DNA of 6,718 nt from Crocinitomicaceae bacterium (lineage in GTDB: Bacteria; Bacteroidota; Bacteroidia; Flavobacteriales_D; Crocinitomicaceae). This document shows positions 1 through 6,352 of the stretch, in pieces; position 1 is the first letter of the stretch; each line of letters starts with the position of its first letter. The notes under the pieces are model-generated. The model was given only the letters and a program-made list of their open reading frames with translations, was not told the DNA's origin and searched no databases. Location of the stretch: contig DORI01000276.1 in NCBI GenBank assembly GCA_003512365.1, forward strand, positions 1 through 6,718, written 5' to 3'. The position numbers and the translations under genes are program-made.

Positions 1-1724
1 TGAGTGTTTAACTGAAACCTCTTTATATCGTCAATGGCTATATCAACGTTATCTGTTCCGTAAAACCAACCTCTCCAAAACCAATCTAGGTCTACTGCTG
101 AGGCATCTTCCATTGTTCGGAAAAAATCAGCAGGTGTCGGGTGTTTAAATTTCCATCTTTCACAATAAGTTTTAAATGCAAAGTCAAATAACTCTCTTCC
201 CATCACGGTTTCTCTCAAAATGTTTAATGCCGTAGCTGGTTTTCCATAAGCGTTATTACCAAATTGAAAAATGGATTCCGAATTGGTCATAATGGGAGAA
301 ATGAATTTTTTATCACCACGCATGTAATCGGCAATCATGTGCGCTGGTCCGCGTCTCGATGGGTATCCTCTTTCCCATTCTTGTTCGGTGAGGTATTGAA
401 CAAAGGTATTTAAACCTTCGTCCATCCAGGTCCATTGACGTTCGTCGGAATTGATTATCATTGGAAAGAAATTGTGTCCAACTTCGTGAATGATTACTCC
501 CCACATACCATATTTTTCTCCTTCCGAATAGGTTCCATCTGGTTCCGGACGTCCACCATTGAAACATATCATTGGATATTCCATTCCAATCCATTTAGAA
601 TGAACAGAAATTGCTACAGGATAAGTATAATCCGTTGTAAATTTTGAATAGGTTTTTATTGTGTGCGCAACTAATTTTGTTGAATACTTTTCCCATAATG
701 GATTTCCTTCCTTGGGGTAATAGGACATACACAATACATTTTTACTTCCAACAGGTTGAATTTGTGCATCCCAAATAAATTTACGACTCGTCGCAAAAGC
801 AAAATCTCGAACATTGTAGGCTTTGTACACCCACGTTTTAGTTTTACTTGATTTTTCCTTTTCTGCTTTTTCGGCATCTGACGGAGTTACAATAAGCACC
901 GGTTGGGTTGATTTTTTCGCTAATTCATAACGTTTCAATTGTTCAGCAGTCAAAACTGTACGATAATTTTGACATTCACCTGTGGCTCCCACAATATGAT
1001 CGGCAGGAACTGTTATAGAAACTTCATAATCTCCGAAAGGAAGTGTAAATTCACCACGACCTAAAAACTGCTTGTTTTGCCAACCCGTAACATCGTTGTA
1101 TACACACATTCGAGGGAAGAATTGAGCTACAGTATAAAGGTAATTGTCATCTTTCTCAAAATACTCATAACCAGATCGACCACCTACAGCCATTCTGTCG
1201 TTAATATTATACCACCACTTGATTTGAAAAGAGATAGAGGTTCCTGGAAGTAAGGGTTTATCTAAGTCAATGCGCATCATTGTTTTATTCACAAAATACT
1301 TCATTTTTTGACCGCCAATTGTTGTTATTGATTCAATTTTAAACCCGCCATCATAGTAGAACATTTTCTTACGAATATCTCCAGCCGATTTAAAATCTTC
1401 CATTTTCTCTATTTCAATTTTTTTAGAATCTGATGTATCAGCAAATAGGTTTTGATCGAGTTGTAGCCATAAGTAGGTTAAAATATCGGGAGAATTATTG
1501 GTGTATGTAATCACTTCATTGCCGGATAATTTTTGAGTTTTATCGTCAATAACAATTGACATTTTGTAGTCGGCTTTCTGCTGATAATACTTATGTCCTG
1601 GAGCGCCAGATGCTGTTCGGTACTCATTTGCAGTTGGAAATTCATGATCTAATTGCGCAAATTTCTTTTGTGAAAAAGATGAATTAAGGCTAAATAAAAT
1701 AATGAAGAAGAGAATTTTTTTCAT
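1..1724 (-). CDS. Exported M1-family zinc metallopeptidase (aminopeptidase-like), 3' end outside window
   Basis: This is a gluzincin peptidase of the M1 family, expected to hydrolyse peptide bonds near the N-terminus of peptides in the periplasm or at the cell surface. Seen: residues 1-19 form a signal peptide (MKKILFFIILFSLNSSFS). The zinc site is HEVGH at 413-417, followed 18 residues later by the third ligand Glu436 in DEGLNTF, matching the M1 pattern HEXXH-X18-E. Tyr493 in AYGKP is the likely transition-state tyrosine. The substrate-recognition loop reads GMEYP (380-384) instead of the classical GAMEN. A DFAFATSRKF stretch begins at 307, where the M1 catalytic domain usually starts, and WFWRGWFYGTD follows the catalytic core. 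574 codons are visible and the C-terminal part is cut by the window edge. ATG 1724 puts the signal peptide at the N-terminus; in-frame ATGs at 1745 and 1781 would add 7 or 19 residues. It lies 68 bp downstream of the DUF6702-like gene with no terminator between, so co-transcription is likely. The family call is firm; the substrate is unknown. Confidence 0.93.
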   Translation of the reverse strand, partial: MKKILFFIILFSLNSSFSQKKFAQLDHEFPTANEYRTASGAPGHKYYQQKADYKMSIVIDDKTQKLSGNEVITYTNNSPDILTYLWLQLDQNLFADTSDSKKIEIEKMEDFKSAGDIRKKMFYYDGGFKIESITTIGGQKMKYFVNKTMMRIDLDKPLLPGTSISFQIKWWYNINDRMAVGGRSGYEYFEKDDNYLYTVAQFFPRMCVYNDVTGWQNKQFLGRGEFTLPFGDYEVSITVPADHIVGATGECQNYRTVLTAEQLKRYELAKKSTQPVLIVTPSDAEKAEKEKSSKTKTWVYKAYNVRDFAFATSRKFIWDAQIQPVGSKNVLCMSYYPKEGNPLWEKYSTKLVAHTIKTYSKFTTDYTYPVAISVHSKWIGMEYPMICFNGGRPEPDGTYSEGEKYGMWGVIIHEVGHNFFPMIINSDERQWTWMDEGLNTFVQYLTEQEWERGYPSRRGPAHMIADYMRGDKKFISPIMTNSESIFQFGNNAYGKPATALNILRETVMGRELFDFAFKTYCERWKFKHPTPADFFRTMEDASAVDLDWFWRGWFYGTDNVDIAIDDIKRFQLNT

Positions 1725-1792
1725 ATTTGATTTATTGTTTGACATTTTTTTATTTATGTTAGAAATAATCGATTTTATCATCTTTACTTATT

Positions 1793-2338
1793 TCAGATTT
1801 CTAGTTTTATAAATTGAGTTTTAGTAGTATTTAAAAAGTTGTAGGTATTTTTTTTATCGCGAAAACGAATAGTTAATTTATTTTGCTGATCAGGGAACTT
1901 GTCCATGATCAAATCGAACTTCACATAAAATTGGTTTGTTGGTTTTGCAATTTTTGTGGACAGATAGAATTGAACATCACCATTCAGTAAGACTTCAAAG
2001 CCTTCTAAAATAAATTCAAGTTGCGGTGGTAATGCAGAATCCAAAGCGGATATAGAAAGAGAATCCGCTGAGTGAATGCATAAGTGTTTATTTAGAAAAG
2101 TATTAATTGCGAAATATTCGTTATTATTTTTACGAGCCTCATCCAATGTGGTTGAAATGATTTTATTTTCTTTTAAAACGCTCTCGACATCGTGGGCAGA
2201 AGCTATGATGGTAGCCTCTAACGATTGATTCAATTCGTTATATTCCACTTCTGCAAACGCAAAAAAATAGGGGTGCGCTTTAATTTCTTCGGAACTGACC
2301 AAAAATAATATGAAAAGAATGAGAAAGAGAGGCTTCAT
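1793..2338 (-). CDS. Exported DUF6702-like protein, linked to the M1 peptidase
   Basis: This is a complete 181-residue protein of unknown function. Residues 1-21 form a signal peptide or lipid-exposed N-terminus (MKPLFLILFILFLVSS, ending near KA before HPYFF), so it is exported, probably to the periplasm. The mature start HPYFFAFAEVEYNE and the C-terminal stretch around FPDQQNKLTIRF, followed by a Thr/Phe-rich end, fit the DUF6702 family as I remember it from Flavobacteria: a short secreted protein beginning with HP and a mostly beta-strand body. This assignment is from pattern memory, not a search. It contains one cysteine (in HLCIHS) and no catalytic motif I can name. The M1 peptidase gene follows 68 bp downstream in the same direction. 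From memory, DUF6702 genes commonly neighbour M1 peptidases in this group, which hints at a shared envelope role. A terminator and an AT-rich palindrome lie just upstream, so it probably heads its own transcript. Confidence 0.8.
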   Translation of the reverse strand: MKPLFLILFILFLVSSEEIKAHPYFFAFAEVEYNELNQSLEATIIASAHDVESVLKENKIISTTLDEARKNNNEYFAINTFLNKHLCIHSADSLSISALDSALPPQLEFILEGFEVLLNGDVQFYLSTKIAKPTNQFYVKFDLIMDKFPDQQNKLTIRFRDKKNTYNFLNTTKTQFIKLEI

Positions 2339-2346
2339 TTGATTTT

Positions 2347-2377
2347 CGAATTTAGTACTTTTTTACTACATAGTAAA
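2347..2377 (-). promoter_or_regulatory. Candidate promoter of the DUF6702-like gene
   Basis: A minus-strand TAAATTCG (2354-2347) differs from TAnnTTTG at one base. TTT at 2377-2375 lies 20 bp upstream as a possible -33 element. Because the LysM terminator lies just upstream, a promoter is required somewhere in 2339-2384, and this is the best candidate seen. It would give an almost leaderless message. An inverted repeat covers its -33 and spacer region. Confidence 0.35.
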
Positions 2378-2381
2378 AAAG
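2358..2381. repeat. AT-rich palindrome with 11-bp arms upstream of the DUF6702-like gene
   Basis: Arms CTTTTTTACTA (2358-2368) and TAGTAAAAAAG (2371-2381) are perfect reverse complements around a 2-bp centre. The centre is too tight for an ideal RNA hairpin, so a protein-binding operator is a reasonable reading. The right arm doubles as the U-tract of the LysM terminator. The left part overlaps the candidate DUF6702 promoter. Confidence 0.7.
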
Positions 2382-2384
2382 AAA

Positions 2385-2405
2385 AAAGTCCCGAGGAGGG
2401 ACTTT
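2385..2405 (-). terminator. Intrinsic terminator of the LysM gene
   Basis: A perfect 8-bp stem (AAAGTCCC at 2385-2392 with GGGACTTT at 2398-2405) encloses a 5-nt loop. Read on the minus strand it is followed at once by a T-rich tract (TTTCTTTTTTACTA). It lies 46 bp past the LysM stop and before the DUF6702-like start, so it separates those two transcripts. There is also a weak T-run on the plus side. Confidence 0.88.
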
Positions 2406-2415
2406 CTTAAACAAA

Positions 2416-2429
2416 CAACAACAAACAAT
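2416..2429. repeat. Left arm of a 14-bp inverted repeat flanking the LysM gene
   Basis: CAACAACAAACAAT on the plus strand is the exact reverse complement of 2877-2890. It lies between the LysM stop codon and its terminator, so it is in the 3' untranslated part of the message. It is low in complexity (CAA-rich). Confidence 0.7.
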
Positions 2430-2463
2430 TCCTTCGACTTGTTCAGGGTCTTATTGAAGGAAT
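2428..2463 (-). repeat. 8-bp stem spanning the LysM stop codon
   Basis: ATTCCTTC (2428-2435) and GAAGGAAT (2456-2463) are perfect reverse complements with a 20-nt loop that contains the LysM stop codon. In the LysM mRNA this could form a hairpin at the end of the coding region. It lies upstream of the true terminator and lacks its own U-tract, so it is not the terminator. Confidence 0.45.
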
Positions 2464-2876
2464 ATTTTCACTCCTTTAGAAAGTTCTTCGTCAGGAGAAT
2501 AGTTAGGGTTTAGCCTCATTAAAGCTGCTAGTTTAATAGCTTCTTTTTGTGCTATTTCCCGAAGGGTGGTGTGTTGATTAACGATGTGTTGTTTATTCGA
2601 TTTAGATTTATTTTTTTTCGGCTCGATAAAAAGAATCTCTCCTTGTTCAAGAATATCTTTTTTCGGATGAAATTCATTGTATTTCCTCAGTAAAGTCATC
2701 GATATTCCAGTTTCTTTAGAAAGTTCATAAAATGTTTTTCCTTTTTGAACCACCACAAATTTCACTTTGTTTTGGTGCTGTTTAATTTTAATGGTTTCCC
2801 CATCATCAGCGAGCACAATCTTCGTCGGCGCTAGTATCAACGCAATTAACGACAGTTTTAAAAATATCTTTTTCAT
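2451..2876 (-). CDS. Small exported protein with two degenerate LysM domains
   Basis: This is a 141-residue secreted protein predicted to bind peptidoglycan or related N-acetylglucosamine polymers. A signal peptide occupies residues 1-23 (MKKIFLKLSLIALILAPTKI, then VLA before DDGE). A first LysM-like unit spans about 39-84 (FVVVQKGKTFYELSKETGIS through ILFIEP). A basic linker at 85-95 (PKKNKSKSNK) follows, then a second unit at about 97-140 (HIVNQHTTLREIAQKEAIKL through KIFL). The arrangement, including the P-K/R-KNK linker, resembles the C-terminal tail of Bacteroidota glucosaminidase-LysM enzymes, but no catalytic domain is present here. ATG 2876 is preferred because it starts the signal peptide directly; an upstream in-frame TTG at 2894 would add six polar residues and has no ribosome site. 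The gene is divergent from clpB and has its own intrinsic terminator 46 bp after the stop. LysM identity is likely; the biological role is not established. Confidence 0.85.
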   Translation of the reverse strand: MKKIFLKLSLIALILAPTKIVLADDGETIKIKQHQNKVKFVVVQKGKTFYELSKETGISMTLLRKYNEFHPKKDILEQGEILFIEPKKNKSKSNKQHIVNQHTTLREIAQKEAIKLAALMRLNPNYSPDEELSKGVKIFLQ

Positions 2877-2890
2877 ATTGTTTGTTGTTG
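2877..2890. repeat. Right arm of a 14-bp inverted repeat, directly before the LysM ATG
   Basis: ATTGTTTGTTGTTG on the plus strand is the reverse complement of 2416-2429. In the LysM message it reads CAACAACAAACAAU and touches the AUG at 2876, so it occupies the ribosome-landing region. The two arms could pair in the RNA. Confidence 0.7.
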
Positions 2891-2956
2891 ACAACGTATT
2901 ACGGATTATTTAAAAAGAGGTTTCAAATCCTAAAAACAAAGTGTATGTTAACGGAA

Positions 2957-2992
2957 AAAATGACAGGTATTTGTTTAAAAAAGTGTCATTTT
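2957..2992. repeat. 9-bp-armed inverted repeat in the clpB/LysM divergent region
   Basis: AAAATGACA (2957-2965) and TGTCATTTT (2984-2992) are perfect reverse complements separated by 18 bp. They sit 66 bp before the clpB ATG and 81 bp before the LysM ATG. The size and spacing suit a dimeric regulator contacting successive helical turns. The element is not the CIRCE heat-shock operator. Function is inferred from position only. Confidence 0.5.
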
Positions 2993-3021
2993 GGCTTGTT
3001 TTCATCGCGCCTTTCTGCTTG

Positions 3022-3045
3022 GTTTAAAATTTGAATAGAGGAGAG
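3022..3045 (+). promoter_or_regulatory. Candidate clpB -7 element and Shine-Dalgarno-like sequence
   Basis: TAAAATTTG at about 3025-3033 resembles TAnnTTTG with one extra base, and no good -33 element is seen. AGAGGAGAG at 3037-3045 is an unusually good Shine-Dalgarno match for this phylum. Its GGAG core ends 14 nt before ATG 3058, longer than ideal. It supports ATG 3058 over the TTG at 3031, which lies upstream of it. Confidence 0.35.
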
Positions 3046-3057
3046 AAATTTTACAAC

Positions 3058-5673
3058 ATGGATATTTCAAAATTCACATTAAAAAGTCAAGAGGTAATTT
3101 CTTATGCTCAAGAAGTTGCCATAGAAAAAGGTAATCCAACGATCGACACCGGACATTTACTGTTCGCAATTCTAAATAGGGATCAAGATGTTACTCCTTA
3201 TTTGTTATCGAAAATGGGAATTAATACTGTGGTATTGCAATCCGCAACAGGTAAAATTATTGAAGCTTATCCAAAAGTGACTGGCGGACAATTGTATGCT
3301 TCACAAGCGCTTAATGGGGTCTTTCAGCAATCATATAGTATTGCGAAATCTTTCGGTGATGAATATGTTTCAATAGATGTGTTATTTATGGCGTTGGTTG
3401 AGGCTAAAGATACAATTGGTAGACTTCTCTCCGATTCGAATGTCGAGAAGGGAAAATTAAAACAACTTATTGTAGAAACTAGAAAAGGTGAAAAAGTTCA
3501 GTCTGCAAGTCATGAAAGTACTTATCAGGCCTTGGGTAAATTTGCAAAAAATCTTAATGAGCTTGCTGAATCCGGGAAGTTAGATCCTGTCATAGGTCGA
3601 GATGATGAAATCAGGAGGGTACTTCAAATTTTAACAAGAAGAACGAAAAACAATCCAATATTAATCGGTGAGCCTGGCGTTGGAAAAACGGCAATTGCAG
3701 AAGGGTTAGCTCATCGAATTATTTCTGGTGATGTTCCAGAAAATCTGAAGTCTAAAATTGTTTTTTCGCTTGATATGGGGGCACTTGTGGCCGGAGCCAA
3801 ATATAAGGGTGAGTTTGAAGAACGCTTGAAGTCTGTTGTTAAAGAAGTAATTCAGGCTGATGGTGAAATCATTTTATTTATCGACGAAATTCATACATTG
3901 GTTGGTGCTGGAGGAGGTGGCGAAGGTGCAATGGACGCAGCAAATATACTGAAACCTGCTCTGGCAAGAGGGGAATTAAGGGCGGTTGGCGCTACGACGT
4001 TGAACGAATATCAAAAGTATTTTGAAAAAGATAAAGCATTGGTGCGAAGATTTCAAACCGTATTGGTCGATGAACCAAACGCAGAAGATGCTATTTCAAT
4101 TTTGCGTGGAATTAAAGATAAATACGAGAATCACCACAAGGTATTAATTAAAGATGCAGCAATAATTGCGGCGGTGGAACTTTCTCAACGCTATATTTCG
4201 GATAGACATTTGCCAGACAAGGCGATTGATTTGATTGATGAAGCAGCCTCAAAATTGAGAATGGAAATAAATTCTAAACCGGAAGAATTAGATGAAATTG
4301 AACGTAAAATCATGCAATTGGAAATTGAACGGGAGGCCTTAAAGCGTGAAAATGATGATAAAAAAATCGGGCAAGTGGAGCACGAATTGTCTAATTTAAC
4401 TGAGCAACGAAATGCTTTTCATTCTAAATGGCAAGCGGAGAGAGATATAGTTGACGCTATTCAAAAATCAAAAGAAGAAATCGAGCAACTAAAATACGAA
4501 GCGGAGATTGCTGAGCGACAAGGAGATTATGGAAAAGTTGCTGAGATTAGGTATGGAAAAATAAAACAAACAGAAGATAAACTCGAAACCTTAAAACAAG
4601 ACCTTATTCGTGTACAATCTGCTTCTAAAATGATAAAAGAAGAGGTGGATGCCGATGAAATTGCTGAAGTTGTTTCTAAATGGACAGGTATTCCAGTTAC
4701 AAAAATGGTAGAAAGTGAAATCTCTAAATTACTACGGTTAGAAGATGAATTGAAAAAGCGTGTAGTTGGTCAGGAGGAGGCTATTATTGCTTTGTCGGAT
4801 GCCGTGAGAAGATCTCGAGCCGGATTGCAAGATGCTAAAAAACCTATTGGCTCTTTTATATTTCTTGGGACCACAGGCGTTGGAAAAACAGAGTTGGCGA
4901 AAGCATTAGCAGAATTTTTGTTTAACGATGAACAAGCTATGACAAGAATCGACATGTCGGAATATCAGGAGAAACATGCGGTAAGTCGACTAGTAGGAGC
5001 ACCTCCAGGATATGTGGGTTATGAAGAGGGTGGTCAATTAACTGAAGCTGTTCGAAGAAAACCTTTCTCAATTATATTATTGGATGAAATTGAAAAGGCA
5101 CACCCGGATGTATTCAATGTGTTATTGCAAGTGTTGGACGATGGACGATTGACAGATAATAAAGGAAGAGTGGTGAATTTTAAAAATACAATTATTATAA
5201 TGACCTCGAATCTTGGATCTTCTTTAATTCATGAGAGATTTGAAAATTGCAAACCTTCTGAAATTGCAAACACAGCTGAAAAGGCAAAATTTGAGATCAC
5301 AGAATTATTGAAACAAACAATAAGACCTGAATTTTTGAACCGAATTGACGAACTTATAATGTTTAGACCTTTGACTAAATCGAATGTTAAAGAAATCGTG
5401 AATATTCAATTAAAGGAATTAAAAGATAAGCTATTGAAGAAAGAAATTTCACTTCATGTCACCGGAGATGCTTTTGAACACATTGCTACAATAGGATTTG
5501 ATCCATTTTTTGGGGCGAGACCAGTAAAGCGTGTCATTCAGAGAGAAGTGCTCAATGAATTGTCAAAAGCACTGTTAAGTGGGAAAATAAATGATTCTAA
5601 GAAAATTGTAATGGATGTCTTTGATGGAAAAATAGTTTTCCGCAAACCGATTTTAGCTGAGGAGGAGGTTTAG
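3058..5673 (+). CDS. clpB: ATP-dependent chaperone ClpB (Hsp100 disaggregase)
   Basis: ClpB is a cytosolic hexameric AAA+ machine that, with DnaK/DnaJ/GrpE, threads aggregated proteins through its pore for refolding. All parts are present in 871 residues. The Clp N-domain spans about 1-145. NBD1 has Walker A GEPGVGKT (204-211), pore tyrosine Tyr249 in GAKYKGEFEERL, Walker B ILFIDEIHT (272-280) and arginine fingers Arg330/Arg331. A coiled-coil M-domain (about 402-525, rich in Glu/Lys) follows. NBD2 has Walker A GTTGVGKT (604-611), pore loop GYVG (651-654), Walker B ILLDEIEKAHPDV (673-685), sensor-1 TSNLGS (716-721), RPEFLNRID (756-764) and sensor-2 GARPVKR (819-825). The long M-domain and the lack of an IGF/LGF ClpP-docking loop separate it from ClpA/ClpC/ClpX. 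ATG 3058 gives the normal family N-terminus (MDISKFTLKSQEV); an in-frame TTG at 3031 would add nine unlikely residues. It is transcribed alone and ends at a strong hairpin. No CIRCE element was seen upstream. Confidence 0.98.
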   Translation: MDISKFTLKSQEVISYAQEVAIEKGNPTIDTGHLLFAILNRDQDVTPYLLSKMGINTVVLQSATGKIIEAYPKVTGGQLYASQALNGVFQQSYSIAKSFGDEYVSIDVLFMALVEAKDTIGRLLSDSNVEKGKLKQLIVETRKGEKVQSASHESTYQALGKFAKNLNELAESGKLDPVIGRDDEIRRVLQILTRRTKNNPILIGEPGVGKTAIAEGLAHRIISGDVPENLKSKIVFSLDMGALVAGAKYKGEFEERLKSVVKEVIQADGEIILFIDEIHTLVGAGGGGEGAMDAANILKPALARGELRAVGATTLNEYQKYFEKDKALVRRFQTVLVDEPNAEDAISILRGIKDKYENHHKVLIKDAAIIAAVELSQRYISDRHLPDKAIDLIDEAASKLRMEINSKPEELDEIERKIMQLEIEREALKRENDDKKIGQVEHELSNLTEQRNAFHSKWQAERDIVDAIQKSKEEIEQLKYEAEIAERQGDYGKVAEIRYGKIKQTEDKLETLKQDLIRVQSASKMIKEEVDADEIAEVVSKWTGIPVTKMVESEISKLLRLEDELKKRVVGQEEAIIALSDAVRRSRAGLQDAKKPIGSFIFLGTTGVGKTELAKALAEFLFNDEQAMTRIDMSEYQEKHAVSRLVGAPPGYVGYEEGGQLTEAVRRKPFSIILLDEIEKAHPDVFNVLLQVLDDGRLTDNKGRVVNFKNTIIIMTSNLGSSLIHERFENCKPSEIANTAEKAKFEITELLKQTIRPEFLNRIDELIMFRPLTKSNVKEIVNIQLKELKDKLLKKEISLHVTGDAFEHIATIGFDPFFGARPVKRVIQREVLNELSKALLSGKINDSKKIVMDVFDGKIVFRKPILAEEEV

Positions 5674-5691
5674 TAAAATGTAATCAATAAA

Positions 5692-5721
5692 AAATGGGAG
5701 TTAGACAGCTAACTCCCATTT
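5692..5721. terminator. Bidirectional terminator between clpB and the 178-residue gene
   Basis: A perfect 13-bp stem (AAATGGGAGTTAG at 5692-5704 with its reverse complement at 5709-5721) has an ACAG loop. It starts 18 bp after the clpB stop and ends 18 bp from the stop of the convergent minus-strand gene. The minus-strand reading is followed by TTTTTTATTGATT, a good U-tract. The plus-strand reading ends in ATTTACATTC, which is weaker. It most likely serves both genes. Confidence 0.9.
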
Positions 5722-5739
5722 ACATTCAATTTATAACTA

Positions 5740-6276
5740 TTAAAGTCTATACTTTTTAAAGAAGGCATCCCAATTCCAAATGAAATTACCCATTACTTCA
5801 TCCATACGCTTTAAGAATAATGGATTCGGCGCTTGCATTCTCTTGAAATATTCATCTTGAAATTCTGCCAATTTATATTTGTGAAATACTGCTTTTGACA
5901 TTCCGTAAATCCAGTTTTTTGAAGGATGATTCACGCGCATTATAAAGTTTTGGTAATCTCTCACTAAAGCTTTAAAAGCACCTAATTCAAGCTGATATAT
6001 TTTTGCCAGCTTTTCGAAAATTAAATTCTCTACTCTTTCTGCTTGTTCAGCCTCAAAAGTACTTTCCAAAAAAGAAAGATTTCCTACGATTACAATCATA
6101 CCGAATTCTCCGTTATCAGTTTCAGAGATACAAGGCGATGCATTAAAAGCAGGGTCTTCGTTTATTAGGCGAGCAACCTCCTGAAATCCATTGTCTACGC
6201 TTTCAAAAATCGCGTTAATGAAAACGTTAGCTACTTGATTGTCAGACAGTTTTCGTTTTATAAGTGTGCTAAACAT
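5740..6276 (-). CDS. Uncharacterised cytosolic protein, 178 residues
   Basis: I do not recognise this protein. It has no signal peptide or membrane segment, so it is probably cytosolic. The N-terminal half contains a helix-like stretch (VANVFINAIFESVDNGFQEV, about 15-34), a Cys50-containing acidic loop (CISETDNGEFG) and a hydrophobic strand MIVIVGNLSFLE (60-71). A charged helix follows (about 73-98, with EAEQAERVENLIFEKLAKIY). The C-terminal third is aromatic and basic: KNWIYGMSKAVFHKYKL, EYFKRMQAPNPLFLKRMDEV and the final WNWDAFFKKYRL. No catalytic motif, zinc site or nucleotide-binding loop is visible. Base composition resembles its neighbours, there is a perfect -7 promoter element, and it converges on clpB through a shared terminator, so it looks like a genuine, independently expressed gene. 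It is divergent from the cyclophilin gene. It is likely a lineage-restricted Bacteroidota protein; that is inference. Confidence 0.88.
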   Translation of the reverse strand: MFSTLIKRKLSDNQVANVFINAIFESVDNGFQEVARLINEDPAFNASPCISETDNGEFGMIVIVGNLSFLESTFEAEQAERVENLIFEKLAKIYQLELGAFKALVRDYQNFIMRVNHPSKNWIYGMSKAVFHKYKLAEFQDEYFKRMQAPNPLFLKRMDEVMGNFIWNWDAFFKKYRL

Positions 6277-6306
6277 GATCGATGGTGTTAAAATTTCCCT
6301 ACTTTA

Positions 6307-6336
6307 CAAATTTAGAAAAGCGATTCGCCCATAAAA
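6307..6336 (-). promoter_or_regulatory. Bacteroidota-type promoter of the 178-residue gene
   Basis: The minus strand carries a perfect -7 element TAAATTTG (6314-6307), matching the TAnnTTTG consensus known from Bacteroides and Flavobacterium. A T-rich TTTT (6336-6333) sits 18 bp upstream where the -33 TTTG is expected. Transcription would begin near 6300, leaving a leader of about 24 nt before ATG 6276. The -7 match is exact; the -33 match is partial. Confidence 0.65.
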
Positions 6337-6352
6337 TTTTAACTGTCAAATG

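Noticed and set aside
313..594. Minus-strand open frame of 93 residues
   Set aside because: It lies in another frame inside the M1 peptidase, which has all its catalytic motifs. The product is Trp/Arg-rich and unlike any family.
435..647. Plus-strand open frame of 70 residues
   Set aside because: It is antisense to the zinc-site region of the M1 peptidase and has no promoter or ribosome site.
671..877. Minus-strand open frame of 68 residues
   Set aside because: It is an out-of-frame shadow within the M1 peptidase; its composition reflects AT-rich codons.
2877..2894. TTG start adding six residues to the LysM protein
   Set aside because: ATG 2876 begins a standard signal peptide, and the extra residues come from the CAA-rich leader.
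2895..2950. TACACTTTG and TAGGATTTG (minus strand) as LysM promoter -7 elements
   Set aside because: Both have three bases, not two, between TA and TTTG, and no good -33 partner is seen, so I cannot choose a promoter.
3031..3057. TTG start adding nine residues to ClpB
   Set aside because: The extension is not family-like, and the Shine-Dalgarno-like sequence lies downstream of this TTG but upstream of ATG 3058.
4770..4955. Minus-strand open frame of 61 residues
   Set aside because: It is antisense to the NBD2 Walker A region of clpB, which is strongly constrained.
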